The notes: generated from the letters alone by a model not told the origin. A DNA stretch of 64,000 bases from Microbulbifer sp. GL-2 (GCF_007183175.1 NZ_AP019807.1:2152001-2216000); one strand, 5' to 3'. Positions 36,791 to 45,417 are shown, counted from the stretch's first letter. A program made the numbers and translations.

Positions 36791-36952
36791 ATAAATAACT
36801 TTACCAGGGCTGTGATTTTGGGCTTGGCATAAGAGCCATGCAGCTTCAATGGCCGCTAATGGTATCAGCTTCTCGCTTGTAGCTGAAAAGTGGAGCGGCA
36901 GTCCCTACTTGAATATCAAAATACACAGGGCGGTTTACTTTTTTCTGACACC

Positions 36953-36979
36953 ATGTAAACTAAACTGGCTAGTTTACAT
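36953..36979 (+). promoter_or_regulatory. palindromic operator candidate before the SDR gene
   Basis: ATGTAAACTA and TAGTTTACAT are perfect 10-bp arms around a 7-base spacer, ending 26 bases before the SDR start. The dimension and core (GTAAACT...AGTTTAC) resemble TetR-family operators. No TetR gene is adjacent, so the regulator is unknown. Confidence 0.65.
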
Positions 36980-37005
36980 TTTTATTTGTCTTAAGGAGCG
37001 GGAAG

Positions 37006-37880
37006 ATGGGTAAGGTCGTATTGATTACCGGGACATCCACCGGTTTGGGGTATAGCCTGGCGCTGCAATTGTTGAGGCAGGGATATATCGTTTATGCAAG
37101 CATGAGAAACCTTGCGAAGGCGGCTTCCTTGAAGGGTGCGGCAGGAGATACTGGAATTCTCAGAATTCTTGAACTGGATGTGCAGAATATGGAAAGTATT
37201 CAGCGTTGTGTGAGCACCATTATTGAGGAGCAGGGCCGGATTGATATCCTGGTCAATAATGCCGGTGCTGGTTTTGTTAAAACAACGGAAATGTCTAGTG
37301 AGGAAGAAGTTCAGTGGGTAATGGATGTAAATTACCTGGGGGTGGTGCGTTGCTCCAAGGCTGTTCTTCCTCATATGCGCCGTGCTCGCAGTGGTCATAT
37401 AATTAATATCTCCTCTATTGGGGGCTTGTTGGGCAGCCATTTAATGAGCTTTACTGTGCAGCCAAATTTGCAGTTGAGGGATATACCGAAGCAATGGCCA
37501 GCTATATTCAGTCAAGTTTTAATATTCATTTCACTGTCATTGAGCCGGGTGGTATTTATTCCGAATTTGCAAATAGCGTCCTTTTACAGTTGGAGTCGGA
37601 TGGCGCTATAGAGGAAGATGATTACCAGGCAGTTTTTCAGCAGTATTTTTCCAGTATCCGTCAACGGACTCCCGAGCAGACAGCAAAGATATACCAGACT
37701 GCAGATCAGGTTGCCCAGGTAGTTGTTAAGACCATAGAAAATGAAGATCCGCCAGTACGTGTTCGCACTTCCGAGTGGGGAGAGGAATTCTGTGGATTTA
37801 AAACTGAAGCAGATCCGACAGGGAAAAAACAGCAGAAGATGGTGGTGGACAGTATGTTGTTCGTAAAGTCACCGACTTAG
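37006..37880 (+). pseudogene. short-chain dehydrogenase/reductase with a one-base frameshift
   Basis: The first frame encodes a normal SDR start: nucleotide-binding TGTSTGLGYSLALQLL, NNAGAGFVKTT, VNYLGVVRCSKAVLPHMR and the catalytic-serine region INISSIGGL. At about 37430 the frame is lost. The continuation in the next frame reads GQPFNELYCAAKFAVEGYTEAMASYIQ, holding the catalytic Tyr and Lys (YxxxK), then FTVIEPGGIYSEFA and a normal C-terminus. Restoring one G (GGCTTGGTTGGG in place of GGCTTGTTGGG) repairs it. As read, the product would lack the active site. A sequencing error is possible. The substrate is unknown. Confidence 0.85.
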
Positions 37881-38096
37881 CAAGTATTTTAGTGTGGGCG
37901 GCTGAACCATTATTAAAGATCCCGGTGCTGCCAATCTTGATGGTTGGTTGTTAATTTTGAAGTCATTGCTTTTTTACTAAATTTTTCTATTTCAGGCGGC
38001 CTTGCGAAAATTTGATCGCAAGACTATATATTCTTTAAAAAATAGTTTCATCTTTTGTCTTTTTATTTTCAGCTGGAGACGTCCGTCAGAGAAGCA

Positions 38097-38115
38097 GGTA
38101 CAATTGCCGCAAATT
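38097..38115 (+). repeat. 19-bp leader element, second copy
   Basis: Identical to 34919-34937 and at nearly the same distance from the ATG of the second FNR paralog. Confidence 0.8.
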
Positions 38116-38134
38116 GGAAGCTGGTCGCTGAGGC

Positions 38135-38872
38135 ATGATTGATTCATCGGTAGCGGTAAGTTGCGGTAACTGTTCAGTCAGGCGCCTGTGTTTGCCCGCA
38201 GGTTTGTCCCAGGCTGATATTGCTCGGCTAGAAAAAGTCACTCGTCGTAAGAAAATTGTTAAGGCTGGTGAAGTTCTGTTTCGCTCTGGTGACCCTTTTC
38301 AAAATCTTTACGCAATACGTTCTGGTAGTTTTAAGAGTGTTGTAATTGCTTCCGATGGAGATACCCAGGTTACCCACTTTGCTCTTCCTGGCGAATTACT
38401 TGGGCTTGATGCCTATAGTAAGCGTATTCATTCCAGTTATGCTGAAGCGTTGGAGGATAGCAGTGTCTGTCTTTTGCCATTTGCGCAACTGGAATTGCTG
38501 GCTCAGCAAGTACCTACGCTGCAGCAGCAAATTTACAGTATTTTTTCCGAGGAACTACGTCAGGAAAATGACATTTTACTGTTGCTTGGCAAGAGATCTG
38601 CGGAAACAAGGCTTGCTGCCTTGCTTATTAATATTTCCAGCCGCTACGCTAGTCGTGGTTATTCCCATAGTGAATTCGTCCTCTCAATGCCGCGCATTGA
38701 TATCGCCAATTACCTGGGGTTGACTGCTGAAACGGTTAGTCGGGTTTTTTCTCGTTTTCAGAGGGAAGGGCTGATTAAGGTAAACGGCAGAGTGATAAAG
38801 TTTCTGGATTTACTTGGGCTTAGTGAGGTGGCTGGGACTCATTGTGGTTATGACAATGAAGGTGGAGGCTAG
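38135..38872 (+). CDS. FNR/ANR-family oxygen-sensing regulator (copy 2)
   Basis: A 245-residue paralog of the regulator at 34958. C10, C13, C19 and the Cys in EDSSVCLLPF are all kept, as is the recognition helix (AETVSRVFSRFQRE), so it should sense O2 and bind the same TTGAT-N4-ATCAA boxes. Differences are mostly conservative and cluster in the beta-roll (SKRIHSSY versus SSRVHPSY) and the last 20 residues, which end in NEGGG. Codon choice is more AT-rich than copy 1. The shared 19-bp leader and near-constant spacing show local duplication. It is monocistronic, downstream of the broken SDR. Whether the copies have split roles cannot be told. Confidence 0.93.
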   Translation: MIDSSVAVSCGNCSVRRLCLPAGLSQADIARLEKVTRRKKIVKAGEVLFRSGDPFQNLYAIRSGSFKSVVIASDGDTQVTHFALPGELLGLDAYSKRIHSSYAEALEDSSVCLLPFAQLELLAQQVPTLQQQIYSIFSEELRQENDILLLLGKRSAETRLAALLINISSRYASRGYSHSEFVLSMPRIDIANYLGLTAETVSRVFSRFQREGLIKVNGRVIKFLDLLGLSEVAGTHCGYDNEGGG

Positions 38873-39233
38873 TTGACCTTTGTTGTGCAAGGATATAGAA
38901 AAACTACGAGTGCAGAGTTGGCATTTAAATATTCAGCATGAAATCTTTGTAAGTTTATCTTTGACTTTTCTTTATATGCACAGTGGCGGATTTTATTAAA
39001 AGTTTTTCCTGCTTTCCCTAGATTGTTTCGCGATACAATAATTGGGGTTGTGTGATTTCTCCTGTTGATACGTAGTAGCTACTTTTCGAGGAGGGGTTGT
39101 CTATTGCTCTTTTTTACAGTGAGCTGGGCCTTAATTATATTAAGATATTGGTTTTGACTTAAGGGGATAAGTTTCAGGCGCTATCCCTCTAAAAGCAGGT
39201 TGGCTCATAAGGGTTAAATCGGTTTTTTGAAAT
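38873..39233. other. intergenic region, no gene recognised
   Basis: About 360 bases between FNR copy 2 and the terminator of the convergent STAS gene. No ORF or RNA gene supported. Confidence 0.5.
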
Positions 39234-39260
39234 AAAAAAGGGGGGCGTGAACGCCCCCTT
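39234..39260 (-). terminator. Rho-independent terminator of the STAS-like gene
   Basis: AAGGGGGCGT and ACGCCCCCTT pair in a GC-rich stem; on the minus strand it is followed by TTTTTTATTTC. Confidence 0.85.
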
Positions 39261-39293
39261 AATCCACTACTTATCAGGAGTGTGTGGAGAAAG

Positions 39294-39722
39294 CTAAATT
39301 TTCATGGCTTCAGTTTGGCTGTGCTTTTCCTTTTCCTTTGATGCCTGTGATAACCAGTCCATGGCCTTGTGCTGTTCCTCGAAATAGCGCACTTCACCAC
39401 TCATAAACCATCCCCCAACCTTGGTGGCTATTTCCTGCCATTCTTCATCCCCAAGGACGGCGACCTGGGAGAATTCATTGCCATGTTTTAATGCCATTTT
39501 AAATTCATCCCATATCGCGTGCAGCCCCCATCCTTCAAATTCTCTGAGATCAATAAGCATCTGTACTTGAGGGTTTTTTACACCTTCCAGGGCATATTCA
39601 AGCAGAGGTGTTATCCGCTCATAATCTTCATGGGTCAGCTGGCCGATTGCTTTAAGGTAAAGAAAGAAATCATTGTCAATTCTCTCCATGCCAATTGATA
39701 TGCCGTGACGCTTAGTTTTCAT
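39294..39722 (-). CDS. SpoIIAA-like/STAS-fold protein
   Basis: A 142-residue cytoplasmic protein of the SpoIIAA-like (DUF3478, STAS/SEC14-type) group. Typical stretches are FFLYLKAIGQLTHEDYERITPLLEYAL, VQMLIDLREFEGWGLHAIWDEFKMAL and VAVLGDEEWQEIATKVGGWFMSGEVRYFEEQHKAMDWL. The family is small and of unclear function, possibly hydrophobic-ligand binding. GGGAGG precedes the ATG. It lies 39 bases behind the hemerythrin gene in the same direction, so it is probably under the same FNR-boxed promoter. Confidence 0.85.
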   Translation of the reverse strand: MKTKRHGISIGMERIDNDFFLYLKAIGQLTHEDYERITPLLEYALEGVKNPQVQMLIDLREFEGWGLHAIWDEFKMALKHGNEFSQVAVLGDEEWQEIATKVGGWFMSGEVRYFEEQHKAMDWLSQASKEKEKHSQTEAMKI

Positions 39723-39761
39723 GCTTCCTCCCTTCCCTATTTAAAAGTAACTTTTGACACC

Positions 39762-40328
39762 TCAGGCGAGGGCTTTTTCTGGTTGTACTAAGTAATCGCG
39801 TAAAGATTCGTAGATTTTCTTTGCATCCTCGTCAAAAAATGGATCTTTGATTTCTTTAACTTGCTTATGTATTTGCTCCCAATCCTCAGCATCCAGGTAT
39901 TGCTCTATCTGGGGAAATATCGCTGAGTTTTCCAGGCTGATATGGCTGCGTTGTAGTTCCAAATATGTATTGCTGGCGCCCTGTAATACCCTTCGCTCAA
40001 CCATGGCATCATTAGCCACTGCATAAAAGAGTGCACACATGTGCTTGGTAGCTGCTGCAATCTGTTCGTGTTGCATCTGTGCTTCATAGATTGCTTCCCG
40101 CTCATGAATCGGTTTATTCAGGAGTCGGGCAAGAATCAGGTCCTCCACCGGATGGTGGTACTTATCCGGGTAGACTGAAAAATAATCCAGGGCATCGAGA
40201 ATCAACGACAGGGTATTGGGATCGCGGTCACTGCGCCCAAAAAGATCCAGTAGCAATTGCTCAAAAGCATCGAGCATCTGCTGCATATGTTTGTGGTCAC
40301 AGCACAGTTGCCGGTAGATGACATTCAT
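39762..40328 (-). CDS. hemerythrin HHE-domain protein
   Basis: A 188-residue four-helix protein with the hemerythrin HHE cation-binding pattern: CDHKHMQQMLDAFEQLL, YHHPVEDLILARLL, MQHEQIAAATKHM and LQRSHISLENSAIFPQIEQYL supply the expected His/Glu ligands for a diiron site. Such proteins bind O2 or NO, or protect iron-sulfur clusters. GGAGG precedes the ATG. A perfect FNR box lies 58 bases upstream with a plausible -10 between, so low-oxygen or NO-related expression is likely. The STAS-like gene follows in the same transcript. Confidence 0.9.
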   Translation of the reverse strand: MNVIYRQLCCDHKHMQQMLDAFEQLLLDLFGRSDRDPNTLSLILDALDYFSVYPDKYHHPVEDLILARLLNKPIHEREAIYEAQMQHEQIAAATKHMCALFYAVANDAMVERRVLQGASNTYLELQRSHISLENSAIFPQIEQYLDAEDWEQIHKQVKEIKDPFFDEDAKKIYESLRDYLVQPEKALA

Positions 40329-40385
40329 CCCAGACCTCCGCGATCAGTTTCTGGGTGTATTGTTACCGGGAAGGGGGAATCTGGG

Positions 40386-40399
40386 TTGATTTGGATCAA
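40386..40399 (-). promoter_or_regulatory. FNR/ANR box upstream of the hemerythrin gene
   Basis: TTGATTTGGATCAA, a perfect site, identical over 14 bases (16 with the following GC) to the ompW box. Its centre is about 64 bases before the start codon, so a class II promoter would give a leader of roughly 20-25 bases. Confidence 0.87.
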
Positions 40400-40811
40400 G
40401 CGGCGGGGAGTTTGCAAAAGAGCGGGAGGGATTTGGCGCAATATGCTCCTCTACCTCTTTTATGCATCATATGAAAGTCTTATTTTTTCCTAGTGAAATT
40501 CGTTTCTTAATATATTGAAACATACTGGTTAGTCAGTCATTGGTATGATTTGAATAATAATTATCAATATGAATTTGACCGCCAGCCAATCCGAGCCTAC
40601 TTTCAGGTTTGTCCCATTAGCTTGCATTACTCTTCGAGTAAATTTCTTTAATTGTAAGTTAGTGGTCTCTTGCCCCCCCTGAAGTAACAGGTTTTTTGCT
40701 GATTATATTAATCGGTGACCACCTTACTGTGGGGCTCTATTCCAGGGGAAGGTTGAAGGGTAGTAATTTTATTTGTGATTAGGACAGCGGTCGATAATCT
40801 GGGAAATATCC
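40400..40811. other. intergenic region, no gene recognised
   Basis: About 410 bases of AT-rich sequence between the FNR box and the barrel protein. Nothing else recognised. Confidence 0.45.
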
Positions 40812-41303
40812 ATGAAAAGAACCACAAACTATATTGGCGCTCTGATCTTCGCTTTATGCTCTTCCATTGCTTTGGCCGAAGGGGGCTATTGGGGGGCTAC
40901 AGCAGGAATAATGGATTTCGACTTTAACGGCGTCGACAACCCTATCGGGGTTGGTTTGAGAGCCGGTTATTCACAGATATCGGGATGGGGGCTAGAGGCG
41001 GAGTATATTGACTCCCTGGTGGGTGGCGAGACGGAAGTTCTGGGTAAAGCAGTTGATGTGGACATGTATAGCCTTGCGGGTTATGTCACTTATCGATCCC
41101 TCGGTGAGATTTATATCAAGGGGCGTCTGGGGCTTTTATACGAGGATGTCTCTGTGGGCAGTGAAAGCAGCGATGATTTTGGTATTTCAGCGGGAGCAGG
41201 TATTGGCTTTGTTCTTGGGGCCAACAGTAATATCGAGCTGGAATATACTGTTCTTGAAAAAGATGTAGGTCTTTGGTCCGGGGCCTTTACTTATCGCTTT
41301 TGA
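40812..41303 (+). CDS. small outer-membrane beta-barrel protein
   Basis: A 163-residue exported protein with signal peptide MKRTTNYIGALIFALCSSIALA. The mature part alternates hydrophobic and polar residues in strand-like stretches (YWGATAGIMDFDFN, IGVGLRAGYSQI, LEAEYIDSL, YSLAGYVTYRS, IYIKGRLGLLYE, FGISAGAGIGFVLG, IELEYTVLEKD) and ends in the aromatic strand FTYRF, like OmpA-fold or opacity-type barrels. Function is unknown. A GGGAAAT element precedes the ATG. A short decayed tail of a second copy follows immediately. Confidence 0.85.
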   Translation: MKRTTNYIGALIFALCSSIALAEGGYWGATAGIMDFDFNGVDNPIGVGLRAGYSQISGWGLEAEYIDSLVGGETEVLGKAVDVDMYSLAGYVTYRSLGEIYIKGRLGLLYEDVSVGSESSDDFGISAGAGIGFVLGANSNIELEYTVLEKDVGLWSGAFTYRF

Positions 41304-41321
41304 GCCTGGCCTAGTTTATCT

Positions 41322-41489
41322 ATGCAGAAGATGGATTTGGACTCCTCTGGTGAGTATCCCGACAGCGATACTTCTGCTGGGGTCATTGCCAGTGTCAGGT
41401 TGACAGAGAGTGCCACCGGTGAAACTGGGTACACCTTTGTTGAGACTGATGTGGATTGCTGGTCTGGATCTGTGGTCTATCACTTCTAA
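41322..41489 (+). pseudogene. C-terminal remnant of a duplicated barrel gene
   Basis: A 55-codon open stretch just after the barrel gene ends GYTFVETDVDCWSGSVVYHF, clearly related to the neighbour's ending YTVLEKDVGLWSGAFTYRF, and contains SAGVIASVRL versus SAGAGIGFVL. It has no signal peptide or N-terminal strands. This looks like the decayed tail of a tandem duplicate. Confidence 0.7.
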
Positions 41490-41705
41490 AGCAGGCAATA
41501 TCATGAAGCGCGGCACATCGGCCGCGTTTTCGTTTTGCGCAATCCCTATGCCCTTGGTGTACAATGCGCGCCTTTCTAAAATGCTCAGGATCCTTTGAGT
41601 AGCCCATGTGGCCCGGCTGGCGCCAGAAGCCAAGTTGCAAGGCCTGAGCACAGTGGTACCGAGTTACACAAGTCTCTACTCAGCCCGCATTACCGAGGGA
41701 ACACC

Positions 41706-42974
41706 ATGTTTGATTCATCAGTCACGCTCGCTTCTTATGATCCCGAAATCTGGGAAGCCATTCGGGAAGAAGACTCTCGCCAGGAAGATCATATAGAGTT
41801 GATCGCCTCTGAGAATTATACCAGCCCGCAAGTCATGGAAGCCCAGGGCAGCAGCCTGACCAATAAATACGCTGAAGGCTATCCGGGTAAGCGTTACTAC
41901 GGCGGCTGTGAGTATGTAGATAAAGTGGAAACCCTGGCGATAGAGCGTGCTAAGGCGCTGTTTGGTGCCGATTACGCCAATGTCCAGCCCCACTCTGGCT
42001 CTCAGGCCAACTCCGCTGTTTACCAGGCTCTGTGCGCACCGGGTGATACCGTTCTGGGTATGAGCCTGGCCCACGGTGGTCACCTGACTCACGGAGCTCG
42101 AGTTAACTTCTCTGGTAAGATCTACAACGCTGTCCAGTACGGGTTGAACCCTGAAACTGGTGAAGTGGATTATGAGGAAGTAGAGCGCCTGGCACTTGAG
42201 CACAAGCCGAAAATGATCGTTGCTGGCTTTTCTGCCTATAGCCGTGTCATGGACTGGGCGCGTTTCCGCGAGATTGCAGACAAAGTCGGTGCTTACCTGT
42301 TCGTCGATATGGCGCACGTTGCCGGTCTGGTTGCCACAGGTGAATATCCCTCGCCAATCCCTCACGCGGATGTAGTGACCTCCACTACCCATAAAACCCT
42401 GCGTGGTCCACGCGGTGGTATTATCCTGGCGCGTGCCAATGAGGAAATTGAGAAGAAGCTGAACTCCGCCGTATTCCCCGGTGGTCAGGGCGGTCCCTTG
42501 ATGCATGTAATTGCAGCTAAGGCGGTTTCCTTCAAAGAAGCCATGACTCCAGAATACAAAGACTACCAGAAGAAAGTGGTGGAAAATGCCCGGGCTATGG
42601 CCGAGACCTTTCTGGATCGCGGAATCAATATCGTTTCCGGTGGTACTGACGACCATCTGATGCTGGTGGATTTGATCGGCAAGGAGTACACCGGTAAAGA
42701 TGCCGATGAAGCCCTGGGTAATGCCAATATCACCGTGAACAAGAACGCTGTCCCCAATGACCCGCGTTCCCCATTCATCACCAGCGGCCTGCGGGTCGGT
42801 ACCCCGGCGATTACTACCCGTGGTTTTGGTGTGATGGAAACCCAACAGCTGACGCACTGGATCTGCGATGTTCTGGATGCGCTGGAGAAGGGTGATGTGG
42901 AGTCCACTATCGCCGAAGTAAAGCAGAAGGTATTGGAGATCTGTGCTCAGTTCCCTGTGTACAAGCAGGCCTGA
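41706..42974 (+). CDS. glyA: serine hydroxymethyltransferase
   Basis: A PLP-dependent enzyme interconverting serine and glycine and charging tetrahydrofolate. The 422-residue protein shows ELIASENYTSPQVMEAQGS, NVQPHSGSQAN, LVDMAHVAGLVA-like FVDMAHVAGL, the PLP lysine in TTHKTLRGPRGG, and VFPGGQGGPLMHVIAAKA. The frame is open 37 codons further upstream, but MFDSSVTLASYDPEIW is the natural N-terminus and GAGGGA lies before it. A -10-like TACAAT at 41560-41565 is a possible promoter. A strong terminator follows, so it is separated from nrdR. Confidence 0.97.
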   Translation: MFDSSVTLASYDPEIWEAIREEDSRQEDHIELIASENYTSPQVMEAQGSSLTNKYAEGYPGKRYYGGCEYVDKVETLAIERAKALFGADYANVQPHSGSQANSAVYQALCAPGDTVLGMSLAHGGHLTHGARVNFSGKIYNAVQYGLNPETGEVDYEEVERLALEHKPKMIVAGFSAYSRVMDWARFREIADKVGAYLFVDMAHVAGLVATGEYPSPIPHADVVTSTTHKTLRGPRGGIILARANEEIEKKLNSAVFPGGQGGPLMHVIAAKAVSFKEAMTPEYKDYQKKVVENARAMAETFLDRGINIVSGGTDDHLMLVDLIGKEYTGKDADEALGNANITVNKNAVPNDPRSPFITSGLRVGTPAITTRGFGVMETQQLTHWICDVLDALEKGDVESTIAEVKQKVLEICAQFPVYKQA

Positions 42975-42990
42975 TTGCTTAAGCAGTTGA

Positions 42991-43019
42991 AAAAGCGGCT
43001 CGGAGAGCCGCTTTTTTTA
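42991..43019 (+). terminator. Rho-independent terminator of glyA
   Basis: AAAAGCGGCTC and GAGCCGCTTTTTTT form a GC-rich hairpin with GGA loop and a seven-base U-tract, 16 bases after the glyA stop. Confidence 0.9.
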
Positions 43020-43146
43020 TGGGTGTGAAAGCGAAGGTCTTGATCTGGACATGCGGTTGCACTGGTACAGTGCGCTCTGCAGTCGCACTGTACAACGGCT
43101 GTGGTAAACTGCGGCCCATTTTCCACTCCCCTGGGGACGTTCCCAC

Positions 43147-43614
43147 ATGCACTGTCCTTTCTGCAGCGCAGAAGAAACCAAAGTAGTCGATTCCCGTTTG
43201 GTGGCCGAGGGTGACCAGGTACGCCGTCGGCGTGAATGCCTCGATTGTCACGAGCGTTTTACCACTTTTGAAACCGCTGAATTATTGCTGCCACGTGTAA
43301 TTAAGCAAAACGGCCAGCGAGAGCCGTTTAATGAAGAAAAACTGCGTGCGGGTATCCAGCGCGCGGTAGAGAAGCGCCCGGTCAGCATCGAGCGGGTGGA
43401 GTCCGCGGTATCCCAAATCAAACACGCGCTGCAGGCCACCGGCGAGCGTGAACTGCCTGCGCGTGCTATTGGTGAGCTGGTCATGGAGCAACTGCGTGAA
43501 CTGGACCAAGTGGCCTATGTGCGCTTTGCGTCAGTCTATCGGCGCTTTGAGGATGTCAGTGAATTCAGTGAGGAGATCGAGCGCCTGACCAGCAAGGGAA
43601 CTCATTCAAAATGA
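43147..43614 (+). CDS. nrdR: transcriptional repressor NrdR
   Basis: NrdR is a zinc-ribbon/ATP-cone repressor that controls ribonucleotide reductase genes by sensing ATP/dATP. The 155-residue protein begins with the zinc ribbon (CPFCSAEETKVVDSR through ECLDCHERFTTFE), and the ATP-cone follows (VIKQNGQREPFNEEKLRAGIQRA). It is the first gene of the riboflavin cluster. Its last four bases overlap the ribD start (ATGA), so the two are translationally coupled. A small palindrome (GCACTG/CAGTGC, 43059-43073) lies upstream; its meaning is not known. Confidence 0.97.
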   Translation: MHCPFCSAEETKVVDSRLVAEGDQVRRRRECLDCHERFTTFETAELLLPRVIKQNGQREPFNEEKLRAGIQRAVEKRPVSIERVESAVSQIKHALQATGERELPARAIGELVMEQLRELDQVAYVRFASVYRRFEDVSEFSEEIERLTSKGTHSK

Positions 43615-44756
43615 CACAAGCTGTAGTAAATACTCCCCAGTCCCTGATGGCCCGTGCTATCCAGCTGGCAGAGCACGGCCTGTATACCACTATGCCCAAC
43701 CCACGTGTGGGTTGTGTCATTGCCGATGATGAAGGTGTTATTGTCGGTGAAGGTTGGCACAAGCGCGCTGGTGAACCCCATGCTGAAATCGAGGCCCTGC
43801 GAGATGCGGGCGAGCGTGCCCAGGGTGCCACAGTGTATGTCACCCTTGAGCCCTGCAGCCATACTGGCCGCACCGGCCCTTGTGCTGAAGCATTGGTCGA
43901 GGCTGGAGTAGCTCGCGTAATTTACGGTATGCAGGACCCCAACCCCGAAGTTAGTGATGAGGGGTTGCAAAAGCTGCGCGATGCGGATATCGAGGTGGAA
44001 GGCCCGATATTGGAGGAGCAGTGCCGAGCTCTCAATCCGGGTTTTATTAAGAGAATGACCTTGGGATTACCCCTGGTGCGCAGTAAGTCTGCTATGAGCC
44101 TGGACGGCCGCACGGCAATGGCCAGCGGTGAATCCAAATGGGTATCCGGCCCTGCGGCGCGGGCAGATGTACAGCGCCTGAGGGCACGCAGCTGCGCGAT
44201 CATCACAGGTGTCGAAACGGTGCGTTTCGATAATCCAAACCTGAATGTGCGCGCCGATGAAATGGCTCTGGAGCTGCTCGCTGCGGAGCGGGCAGCTGAG
44301 GTACAGCCATTGCGGGTGATTGTCGACAGCCAGCTGCGCACCCCCGCTAAAGCCTTTATTTTGCAGGGTGACGCCCCCACATTGGTGTGCACTACTGAGC
44401 GTGCAGATAGAGAGCGCCGCGAACGCCTGGAACGGGCGGGGGCTGAAGTGGCAGTTCTGCCGCAGGACAAAGAGGGGCGAGTAGATCTACTCGCTCTGCT
44501 AAAAGAATTGGCAAAGCGCCAGTGCAATGAGGTCCTGGTGGAGAGTGGTGCGACCCTCTCCGGCGAATTCCTGTATCGAGGACATGTAGATGAACTGATT
44601 GTCTACATGGCACCCAAGCTCCTCGGCAGCACAGCGCGGCCACTTTTCGAGTTGCCAATCGAGCGCATGGGTTCGATGCTGCCGATTACGATTACCGATA
44701 TGCGTGCAGTCGGTCATGACTGGCGTATCACTGCAACAACCGATATTGAGCGCTGA
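43611..44756 (+). CDS. ribD: bifunctional riboflavin deaminase/reductase RibD
   Basis: Carries out the second and third steps of riboflavin synthesis: deamination of the pyrimidinone intermediate, then NADPH-dependent reduction of its ribose side chain. The 381-residue protein has the deaminase domain (zinc motif HAEIEAL and PCSHTGRTGPC) in the first 145 residues and the reductase domain after (KSAMSLDGRTAMASGESKWVSG, LRVIVDSQLRTP, EVLVESGATLSGEF). It overlaps nrdR at the start and ribE at the end (TGATG), so ribE translation depends on it. Confidence 0.97.
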   Translation: MTQAVVNTPQSLMARAIQLAEHGLYTTMPNPRVGCVIADDEGVIVGEGWHKRAGEPHAEIEALRDAGERAQGATVYVTLEPCSHTGRTGPCAEALVEAGVARVIYGMQDPNPEVSDEGLQKLRDADIEVEGPILEEQCRALNPGFIKRMTLGLPLVRSKSAMSLDGRTAMASGESKWVSGPAARADVQRLRARSCAIITGVETVRFDNPNLNVRADEMALELLAAERAAEVQPLRVIVDSQLRTPAKAFILQGDAPTLVCTTERADRERRERLERAGAEVAVLPQDKEGRVDLLALLKELAKRQCNEVLVESGATLSGEFLYRGHVDELIVYMAPKLLGSTARPLFELPIERMGSMLPITITDMRAVGHDWRITATTDIER

Positions 44757-45417
44757 TGTTTACCGGAATTATTGAAGCCATAGGTGAAATTGCCGAGCTG
44801 CAACCCCAAGGGGGCGATCTGCGCGTGCGTGTCAGGAGCGGCAAGCTGGATCTTGGCGACGTCCAGCTCGGGGACAGTATTGCCACCAATGGCGTTTGCC
44901 TGACAGTGGTGGATTTACCTGGCGACGGTTACTGGGCTGATGTATCTGCAGAAACCCTGGATGTTACCAGTGTCAGCAATTGGACAAAGGGCGACCGCGC
45001 TAATCTGGAAAAAGCGCTCACGCCGCAGACCCGCCTTGGTGGGCATATTGTCAGCGGCCATGTGGATGGTATTGGCGAAGTAGTGTGGCGCAAGCCTGAG
45101 GCCCGTGCCGAGCGCTTTCGCTTGCGTGCACCGGAAAACCTGGCCCGCTATATTGCGCACAAAGGCTCGATTACTGTTGACGGAACCAGTCTTACGGTAA
45201 ATGCGGTGGATGGCGCTGAATTTGAGCTGACCATTGTTCCGCACACACTGCAGGAGACCATTATGGGGGCTATAGCGCCGGTACCCGGGTCAACCTGGAA
45301 GTAGACCTTATTGCGCGCTATCTGGAGCGTTTGCTGCTCGGTGAGGAAGCGGCCAAACCCAGTGGTGAAGGTATGACACTCGAATTTCTCGCCCAGCATG
45401 GGTTTTACAAGCGCTAG
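44756..45417 (+). pseudogene. ribE: riboflavin synthase ribE with a one-base frameshift
   Basis: Riboflavin synthase (alpha type) dismutates two lumazines to riboflavin. The first 170 codons are normal: MFTGIIEAIGEI, GDSIATNGVCLTVV, GGHIVSGHVDGIGEV, GSITVDGTSLTVNAVDG and IVPHTLQETIMG. At 45265-45269 a run of five G replaces the six needed for MGGYSAGTRVN, and the frame ends 14 codons later, giving 182 residues. The correct continuation (GYSAGTRVNLEVDLIARYLERLLLG through LAQHGFYKR) is intact in the next frame up to TAG at 45417. Since the gene is usually essential and all neighbours are whole, a homopolymer sequencing error is likeliest; true frameshift or programmed slippage are alternatives. 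Confidence 0.9.

Noticed and set aside
41718..42857. 379-codon minus-strand frame inside glyA
   Set aside because: Shadow of a highly biased coding sequence on the opposite strand.
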